Source of the DNA: Gemmatimonadota bacterium
Lineage (GTDB): Bacteria; Gemmatimonadota; Gemmatimonadetes; Gemmatimonadales; GWC2-71-9
DNA: 11,034 nucleotides
Direction: 5' to 3'
Assembly: GCA_022573095.1 (NCBI GenBank)
Contig: JACZUR010000051.1
Coordinates: forward strand, 1 to 11,034
How positions within the stretch are numbered: position 1 is the first letter of the stretch; the number at the start of each line of letters is the position of its first letter. This document shows, piece by piece, positions 7,524 to 11,034 of this stretch. Both the position numbers and the translations under genes were made by a program. The notes under the pieces are model-generated. The model had not been told where the DNA came from, ran no database searches, and saw nothing but the letters and a program-made list of their open reading frames with translations.

Positions 7524-8050
7524 TCGACAGCGGCTTCCCTGGTGCGTAACCAGCGCAGCCGTTCTCTAATCTGGATCGAGTGGTGCCTGCAATGCACGAA
7601 ATGAAAACGAATCCACTCCGGCAAGTTGAGATCACCCATTATCGGATGCGCCACAAAGACGGCTACCTGTTTTTCCTCCGGCCATTCGTCCAGAATGCGC
7701 TCGATTCGTTCCACTCCCATTCTGAATTGCGCCTGAATCTCTTCGGGCTCAGGTCTCTCCCCGGGTGTGACTACCTTGGGGCTCTTTAACCCTCGAGGAA
7801 TCCTGCCGACACCCAGAAGCAGGTGGCGCAGCAGCGACTGCTTGGGGGTGGCTCGCCGCTCCATGTTTTCTTTCCCAGCTCTAGCCTCGAACGTCACACC
7901 AACGAGATCCACACCCACAGCGAGGTGACTTAGGATCTGAGCGATAGTCCACTTTCCATCTGGAGCTCGATGCCATTCGTTATCGTTAACCGATCGCAGC
8001 GGATCCAGGATCATGGGCTCGAGCCGCCCGAGCTGACGTCTGACCTTCAC
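7520..8050 (-). CDS. DinB/DUF1569-like four-helix metal-binding protein
   Basis: A 176-residue protein counted from the GTG at 8050. Its helix-2 motif GKWTIAQILSHLAVGVDL contains H42, and the C-terminal HPIMGDLNLPEWIRFHFVHC stretch followed by RHHSIQI contains H153 and H157. These three histidines match the divalent-metal triad of the DinB/YfiT-like superfamily, some of whose members are thiol-dependent transferases (bacillithiol or mycothiol); the substrate here is unknown. The GTG overlaps the ridA TGA as GTGA, which is why I prefer it; a GTG seven codons upstream (8071) would give 183 residues and a larger overlap and cannot be ruled out. It is the last gene of the minus-strand operon. Its own stop shares the bases CTAG with the stop of the convergent ABC gene. 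No signal peptide is seen, in contrast to the exported proteins upstream. Confidence 0.88.
   Translation of the reverse strand: MKVRRQLGRLEPMILDPLRSVNDNEWHRAPDGKWTIAQILSHLAVGVDLVGVTFEARAGKENMERRATPKQSLLRHLLLGVGRIPRGLKSPKVVTPGERPEPEEIQAQFRMGVERIERILDEWPEEKQVAVFVAHPIMGDLNLPEWIRFHFVHCRHHSIQIRERLRWLRTREAAVD
7529..7563 (+). terminator. Hairpin just after the convergent stop codons, possible terminator
   Basis: The inverted repeat reads CGGCT (7531-7535) with AGCCG (7557-7561), extended outward by a G-T and an A-T pair, and an inner stem CTGGT (7539-7543) with ACCAG (7549-7553) around the loop GCGTA. The arms are separated by a 3x3 internal loop containing one more C-G pair. It starts six bases after the ABC stop and lies within the last codons of the DinB-like gene. 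It is followed by TTCTCT on the plus strand, not a full U-tract, so intrinsic termination is uncertain. Confidence 0.35.
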
Positions 8051-8508
8051 GAACCCACCACCGCTATGCACTCGATTTCCACTCTGGCACCCAAGGCCAG
8101 CCCACTGCCGGCTACAGTTGATCGAGCCGGAGGATTGTCAGCGAAGAACGATGCATACACCCCATTCATTAGCGAGTACTCTGCGATGTCGGCCAGAAAC
8201 ACCGTGCATTTGACAACCTGTTCCAGCGAACTGCCTGCGTATTCCAGCACTGACCTTATGTTATCGAGCGTCTGACGAGTCTCCACCTCAATGCCTCCCT
8301 CAACCAACTGAGTGGTTCCGGGCACCGTTCCAATCTGTCCCGATAGGTATAGTGTACTTCCGACGCGTACAGCCGACGAGAATGGCAGTCCCGGCGGCAA
8401 GCCGGGAGCATTGATGACTTCCCGCTGCTGCGCTAATACGGCGACGGGCATAATGAACAGCATCGCAATCGTTGCACTCGAGATCGATAACGCCGGGATC
8501 CGATTCAT
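8047..8508 (-). CDS. RidA/YjgF/UK114-family protein with signal peptide
   Basis: A 153-residue RidA-fold protein of which the first 26 residues are a signal peptide: R3, a hydrophobic stretch around 12-25 and an AVLA cleavage site before Q27. The mature part has the family landmarks LYLSGQIGTVPG (53-64), the TRQTLDNIRSVLEYAGSS helix, VVKCTVFLAD and PPARSTVAGSGLALGARVEI. R129 corresponds to the catalytic Arg105 of E. coli RidA and E144 to its Glu120, so enamine/imine deaminase chemistry is plausible. Canonical RidA is cytosolic, where it removes 2-aminoacrylate and related enamines; an exported copy implies a substrate made outside the cytoplasm. Start ATG 8508 has AGGAG seven bases upstream. 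It lies 10 bases after the 86-residue gene and overlaps the DinB-like gene by 4. Confidence 0.93.
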   Translation of the reverse strand: MNRIPALSISSATIAMLFIMPVAVLAQQREVINAPGLPPGLPFSSAVRVGSTLYLSGQIGTVPGTTQLVEGGIEVETRQTLDNIRSVLEYAGSSLEQVVKCTVFLADIAEYSLMNGVYASFFADNPPARSTVAGSGLALGARVEIECIAVVGS

Positions 8509-8515
8509 CTACTCT

Positions 8516-8520
8516 CTCCT
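8516..8520 (-). promoter_or_regulatory. Ribosome binding site of the ridA-like gene
   Basis: AGGAG on the minus strand, seven bases before the ATG at 8508. It overlaps the TAG stop of the upstream 86-residue gene (8519-8521), so ribosomes terminating there cover the site, which favours translational coupling. Confidence 0.75.
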
Positions 8521-8779
8521 AAGCTTCCTCGGCGTCGTAAAGAGCATCAATTATCGAGTTGTAGAGCTTGCCTTTTTCGGTAAGTTCGCCCGTGTCCGGA
8601 TCCTTCTGTATGTACCACTGACACATCTCCTCCATGGCCATGCGCTCGTCTCCCGTGAGGGAAATTGACCACGCACCGTCCACGGATTCCGCCTTCTCGA
8701 CGCTTTCCAGCAGATTGGCAGGGGCTTCCGGCGTATCCCTGATTGCGTTCACCATCTCACTAGACATAGTTACCTGCAT
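8519..8779 (-). CDS. Small acidic protein of unknown function
   Basis: An 86-residue protein that I do not recognise. It is acidic, has no signal peptide, membrane segment or cysteine pair, and contains a single cysteine in MEEMCQWYIQKDPDTG (residues 49-64). The middle (LTGDERMAMEEMCQWYI) and the end (EKGKLYNSIIDALYDAEEA) look helical, separated by a DPDTGELTEKG turn. I take it as a real gene because GGAGG lies five bases before the ATG at 8779, it is 19 bases from the lipoprotein stop and 10 from the ridA start, and the opposite-strand reading frame has no protein-like features. A second ATG at residue 5 is a possible but less well placed start. Its neighbours encode exported proteins, but it appears cytosolic. 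Confidence 0.72.
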   Translation of the reverse strand: MQVTMSSEMVNAIRDTPEAPANLLESVEKAESVDGAWSISLTGDERMAMEEMCQWYIQKDPDTGELTEKGKLYNSIIDALYDAEEA

Positions 8780-8798
8780 CCCATCCTCCCAATCATTG

Positions 8799-9251
8799 CT
8801 ACGGATTCTCTGTCCTGGGAATCACACTTGTAACGGCAATCTTCCAGGAACCTCCGGTCTTCAGAAAGATTCGCTCGGACCAACCCGAACTCGTATCGCC
8901 GGCTATCACAACTGTGTACGGATACGCTCCATAGACCACTCCGGGAGCTATCCAGACCAACGTGGGTACGCCGGCGATCAAAGTATCCGGCCATTCACTG
9001 TCAGCACGACGTTCTTCAGCGAACCGGATGAAGCCTCTGGCGATACTATCTGGTCCCGCCACGACGAAATCGGGAGAGTTGAGGTACGACGAGAGATAAC
9101 CTTCGGTATCTTGCTGATGTATCGCACCGATGTTCGTTTGGAACGCAGCGGCCGCGCCAATAAGGTCTTGCTGTCTAATCTCCTCCACATTCGGCACCGC
9201 ACATCCAATCACCGAGAGACCCAGAGCCAACCCACATATTCGCGCTGTCAT
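8799..9251 (-). CDS. Predicted lipoprotein with NTF2-like (DUF4440/SnoaL-type) domain
   Basis: A 150-residue protein beginning at the ATG at 9251. The N-terminus TARICGLALGLSVIGC is a lipoprotein signal with lipobox V-I-G-C and lipidated C17. The mature part starts with a helix of the form AAAFQTNIGAIHQQDTEGYL, then SPDFVVAGPDS, a GFIRFAEERRA helix and terminal strands (GWSERIFLKTGGSWKIAVTS) typical of the NTF2-like alpha+beta barrel of the DUF4440 group. The terminal phrase 'R.FLK.GG.WKI' is a hallmark of that group. Function in the family is mostly unknown; members are enzymes or ligand-binding proteins. The open frame extends 48 codons upstream, but those read Arg-rich sequence out of the dipeptidase gene; the lipobox and AGGAGGAG decide for 9251. 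It lies 25 bases after the dipeptidase stop. Confidence 0.85.
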   Translation of the reverse strand: MTARICGLALGLSVIGCAVPNVEEIRQQDLIGAAAAFQTNIGAIHQQDTEGYLSSYLNSPDFVVAGPDSIARGFIRFAEERRADSEWPDTLIAGVPTLVWIAPGVVYGAYPYTVVIAGDTSSGWSERIFLKTGGSWKIAVTSVIPRTENP

Positions 9252-9260
9252 TTTCCCCGA

Positions 9261-9268
9261 CTCCTCCT
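9261..9268 (-). promoter_or_regulatory. Ribosome binding site fixing the lipoprotein start
   Basis: AGGAGGAG on the minus strand, nine bases before the ATG at 9251, in the short gap after the dipeptidase stop codon. It supports the shorter start that yields a clean lipoprotein signal. Confidence 0.8.
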
Positions 9269-9276
9269 GCAGAGCG

Positions 9277-10575
9277 TTAATCCTCCCTGGGCTCCCTCCA
9301 CTCGGTCTCAAATGCCCAATGATCCACCTCCTCGATCCTCGCCGTGCTCGGCGACGTCGTCGCCTGCAACTCCGTAGCAACCCGCTCGACTGCACGCATC
9401 ACACGAAGGATATTGCGTCCGGTGAACTGATGGATTTCCTCGTCCTCCCAACCCCGTGCGAGCAGCTCCGCTATTAGATCGGGGAATGTGGACACATCTT
9501 CCAATCCTATCGGCGTACTGCCGATACCGTCCAGATCAGCTCCGATACCGACGTGGTCAATGCCGGCAACATCCCTTATGTGTTCAATGTGATCGGCGAC
9601 CGTCTCGATACCTGGGAGAGGCCTTTCGTTCGCCTCACGCCACACCTCGAACAAGGCCTGAGATGCCTCACCTTCACCCATCGCCTCCACCAGACTGTCC
9701 CTCACCAAACTCGATCGTTCTTCCCATTCGTACGTGGGCAGATAGATGAATGAAGTTACGTAATTAACCATCAATACGCCGTCATTTTCAGCAACCGCCC
9801 TCAAAACGTCGTCGGGGACATTTCTACGATGGGGAGTGAAGTGTCGCGCGGATGAATGTGAAAAGATTACCGGCGCGTGCGTGACCCGCAGCACATCCCA
9901 CATCGTAGAGTCGGAAACGTGGGAGAGATCAACCATCATTCCCAGCCTATTCATCTCGTGTACTACTTCCTCACCGAACGCAGTAAGGCCTCCGTGTTCT
10001 AGCGAGTCGGTCGACGCATCCGCCCAGTCAGTGTTGCGGGAATGAGTGAGTGTCATATATCGCACGCCGCGATCGTAGAACTGGCGCAGCAGGCCGAGGG
10101 AGTTCTCTATTATGTGTCCGCCCTCCAGGCCTATGAGCGACGCCACGCGTCCCGACTCAAATGCGGCTACGACTTCATCAGCAGTACCTGCAAACTCGAG
10201 ATCGTGGTAACGCTCAACCATCTGATGAATGAAGTCGACCTGTTCCATGCCCACGCGTGGTGCGCCCCTGTGGTGAAACGAACTCGGCACGTATGCCACC
10301 CAGAACTGGCCGCCAACGAGACCCTCCCTCAACCTGGGGATATCCGTCATCGTGCTGTCCTGTCGTTGGGCAATATCGAGCGAATCCAGACCCAGGCCGT
10401 AATTGATTCTCGCTTCCCAGGGCAAATCGTTGTGACCGTCTATCAGAGGAGACTCGCGTAGGAGTTCACGCGCGCGCTCTAAATATTCTGTGCGATCCGT
10501 TTGGGCAATGAGAATTCCGGGCACCATACCCAGAAGAATGACTGGCACGGAAGATGCGAAGACATGTCTACGCAT
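9277..10575 (-). CDS. Secreted membrane-dipeptidase-like peptidase (family M19)
   Basis: A 432-residue zinc peptidase of the renal dipeptidase family. Residues 1-24 form a signal peptide (MRRH, hydrophobic core, GILIA before Q25). The catalytic set is present: H48-x-D50 in LIDGHNDLPW, bridging E151 in SLIGLEGGH, H219 in MMVDLSHVSD, H240 in FSHSSAR, R251 in the RRNVPDD motif and D347 in GIGADLDG. These correspond to H20, D22, E125, H198, H219, R230 and D288 of the human enzyme. Family members cleave dipeptides, accept D-residues at the C-terminal position, and the mammalian enzyme also hydrolyses dehydropeptides. It would act in the periplasm or outside the cell. GAGGA five bases before the ATG supports 10575 over an upstream GTG at 10602. 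The start overlaps the preceding small gene by 8 bases. Confidence 0.95.
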   Translation of the reverse strand: MRRHVFASSVPVILLGMVPGILIAQTDRTEYLERARELLRESPLIDGHNDLPWEARINYGLGLDSLDIAQRQDSTMTDIPRLREGLVGGQFWVAYVPSSFHHRGAPRVGMEQVDFIHQMVERYHDLEFAGTADEVVAAFESGRVASLIGLEGGHIIENSLGLLRQFYDRGVRYMTLTHSRNTDWADASTDSLEHGGLTAFGEEVVHEMNRLGMMVDLSHVSDSTMWDVLRVTHAPVIFSHSSARHFTPHRRNVPDDVLRAVAENDGVLMVNYVTSFIYLPTYEWEERSSLVRDSLVEAMGEGEASQALFEVWREANERPLPGIETVADHIEHIRDVAGIDHVGIGADLDGIGSTPIGLEDVSTFPDLIAELLARGWEDEEIHQFTGRNILRVMRAVERVATELQATTSPSTARIEEVDHWAFETEWREPRED

Positions 10576-10780
10576 TTTGATCCTCGGAAAGGCGCTTATC
10601 ACCGTCGTACCCCGAGCATTCGTTGACCGGCGTCATGGGATACTTCGGGTACTCCGCGTATCGCTCCGAGAGGGTACAAAGCCAAAAAACCGATTGCCTC
10701 CTGTTGGTTATCTTACGGCTGTGTTTGCACGATGCACACAGGCCGGCTGAACTCTCGAAGTCGGTAGCTTTTACTCTCAC
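10568..10780 (-). CDS. Small four-cysteine protein, putative metal-binding
   Basis: A 70-residue protein with C15-x2-C18 in GLCASCKHSR, C35 in VFWLC and C55 in VNECSGYD. The spacing C-x2-C-x16-C-x19-C, with an aromatic residue two before C35 and a YPKYPMTPV segment before C55, matches a widespread small-protein type that I recall from environmental bacteria (CxxC-H-x-R, then S-x-F-x-L-C, then P-x-Y-P-x-x-P-V-x-x-C-x-G-Y). Its function is unknown; zinc binding or an iron-sulfur site is the natural guess. The start is GTG at 10780; no ATG lies between it and the upstream in-frame stop, and no clear Shine-Dalgarno sequence is visible. It is the first gene of the minus-strand operon, its end overlapping the dipeptidase start by 8 bases. 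Confidence 0.82.
   Translation of the reverse strand: MRVKATDFESSAGLCASCKHSRKITNRRQSVFWLCTLSERYAEYPKYPMTPVNECSGYDGDKRLSEDQNA
10581..10585 (-). promoter_or_regulatory. Ribosome binding site fixing the dipeptidase start
   Basis: GAGGA on the minus strand, five bases before the ATG at 10575, lying inside the last codons of the upstream 70-residue gene. It favours the start that puts a two-arginine signal peptide at the N-terminus. Confidence 0.7.
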
Positions 10781-10821
10781 GGCATCGCGAAGCTCTGGTA
10801 AAGTGATTAAATTAGCACATT
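10781..10821. promoter_or_regulatory. Divergent intergenic spacer, likely overlapping promoters
   Basis: These 41 bases separate the GTG of the minus-strand operon from the ATG of the YggX-like gene and must carry, or overlap, both promoters. The right half is AT-rich. On the minus strand TGCTAATTT (10817-10809) resembles an extended -10 element about 30 bases upstream of the GTG. On the plus strand TAAATT (10808-10813) could be a -10 element that puts transcription start at or next to the ATG. I see no convincing -35 hexamer at proper spacing on either strand, so both assignments are tentative. Confidence 0.35.
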
Positions 10822-11034
10822 ATGGATCAAATTACCTGCCTGCGTTGTGGCAAAGAAGGCGAGCAGCTCCAGGCACCACCTCTGCCCACCGAAATCGGCG
10901 ATCGTATCTACGACTCGATATGCGGCACTTGTTGGGACGAGTGGTTACAGCACCAGACCGCTCTTATCAATCACCACTCGCTAAATCTTCTCGATGCCGA
11001 AGCGAGAAAGTTCCTTACCAAACAAGTGGAAGTG
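10822..11034 (+). CDS. YggX-like Fe(2+)-trafficking / oxidative damage protection protein with two CxxC pairs, 3'-truncated
   Basis: Seventy-one codons are visible before the window ends; canonical YggX is about 90 residues. The match is seen in G-K-E-x-E-x-L near residue 10-16, PPLPTEIGDRIYDSI (19-33) against the family's 'P-x-x-LGkRIYe-x-i', WDEWLQHQTALIN (38-50) against 'W-x-x-W-x-x-x-Q-T-x-LIN', and LNLLDAEARKFL (54-65). YggX helps protect iron-sulfur clusters from oxidation and influences iron handling. Unlike E. coli YggX, which has one N-terminal cysteine, this protein has C6-x2-C9 and C34-x2-C37, so it could bind zinc or iron as a knuckle pair. No Shine-Dalgarno sequence precedes the ATG; an AT-rich TAAATT ends eight bases before it, so leaderless translation is possible. 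It is divergent from the small four-cysteine gene. Confidence 0.85.
   Translation, partial: MDQITCLRCGKEGEQLQAPPLPTEIGDRIYDSICGTCWDEWLQHQTALINHHSLNLLDAEARKFLTKQVEV

Noticed and set aside
8634..9377. A 247-codon plus-strand open frame opposite the 86-residue gene and the lipoprotein gene.
   Set aside because: Low-complexity Ser/Pro/Arg-rich translation without domains, lying antisense to two genes with ribosome sites and recognisable features.
9252..9395. Long Arg-rich N-terminal extension of the lipoprotein gene.
   Set aside because: The extension is the out-of-frame reading of the dipeptidase C-terminus; the ATG at 9251 has a strong ribosome site and gives a standard lipoprotein signal.
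10042..10461. A 139-codon plus-strand open frame inside the dipeptidase gene.
   Set aside because: Antisense shadow of the catalytic part of an intact M19 enzyme; no recognisable domain.
10576..10602. GTG at 10602 as the dipeptidase start.
   Set aside because: GAGGA five bases before the ATG at 10575 and the MRRH signal-peptide start argue for the shorter form; the GTG has no comparable support.
1..11034. Mobile elements, phage genes, CRISPR arrays, toxin-antitoxin or defence systems.
   Set aside because: No transposase, integrase, direct-repeat array, terminal inverted repeats or characteristic defence domains were seen; the window reads as a normal, tightly packed chromosomal region.

Overview
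The window is a gene-dense bacterial chromosomal segment with almost no non-coding DNA. It has moderate GC (a little over half by eye), compact operons, and GTG/TTG starts mixed with ATG. Families such as secreted M19 dipeptidase, exported RidA, DUF4440-like lipoprotein, four-cysteine YggX relative and PolX next to Nth are what I would expect from Gemmatimonadota or a neighbouring environmental phylum. That placement is an inference from gene content. I see no transposase, integrase, CRISPR array, rRNA or tRNA, and no non-coding stretch longer than about 45 bases.

Left part, plus strand (1-7523): seven co-directional genes separated by -4 to 29 bases, likely one transcription unit. In order they are a 5'-truncated PolX-type protein, endonuclease III (nth), a DUF6941-like protein, a family 39 glycosyltransferase, an AsnB/AsnO-type amidotransferase, an HD-superfamily hydrolase and a MacB/LolD-type ABC ATPase without a permease. 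The first two form a DNA base-repair pair joined by an ATGA overlap. The PolX palm domain has lost its catalytic aspartates while the PHP nuclease domain keeps every metal ligand. The glycosyltransferase and amidotransferase suggest cell-envelope glycan work.

Right part, minus strand (7520-10780): six genes, read from right to left. They are a 70-residue four-cysteine protein, a secreted M19 dipeptidase, an NTF2-like lipoprotein, an 86-residue protein of unknown function, an exported RidA-family protein and a DinB-like protein. Spacing is -8 to 25 bases, so they look like one operon. Three of the six products carry export signals. M19 enzymes include dehydropeptidases that release enamine amino acids, and RidA destroys enamines/imines, so an extracytoplasmic peptide-scavenging and detoxification pathway is a reasonable hypothesis.

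The two operons converge with stop codons sharing the bases CTAG at 7520-7523, with a terminator-like hairpin inside the end of the opposing gene. At the right edge a 41-base AT-rich spacer separates the minus operon from a divergent, 3'-truncated YggX-like gene with two CxxC pairs.
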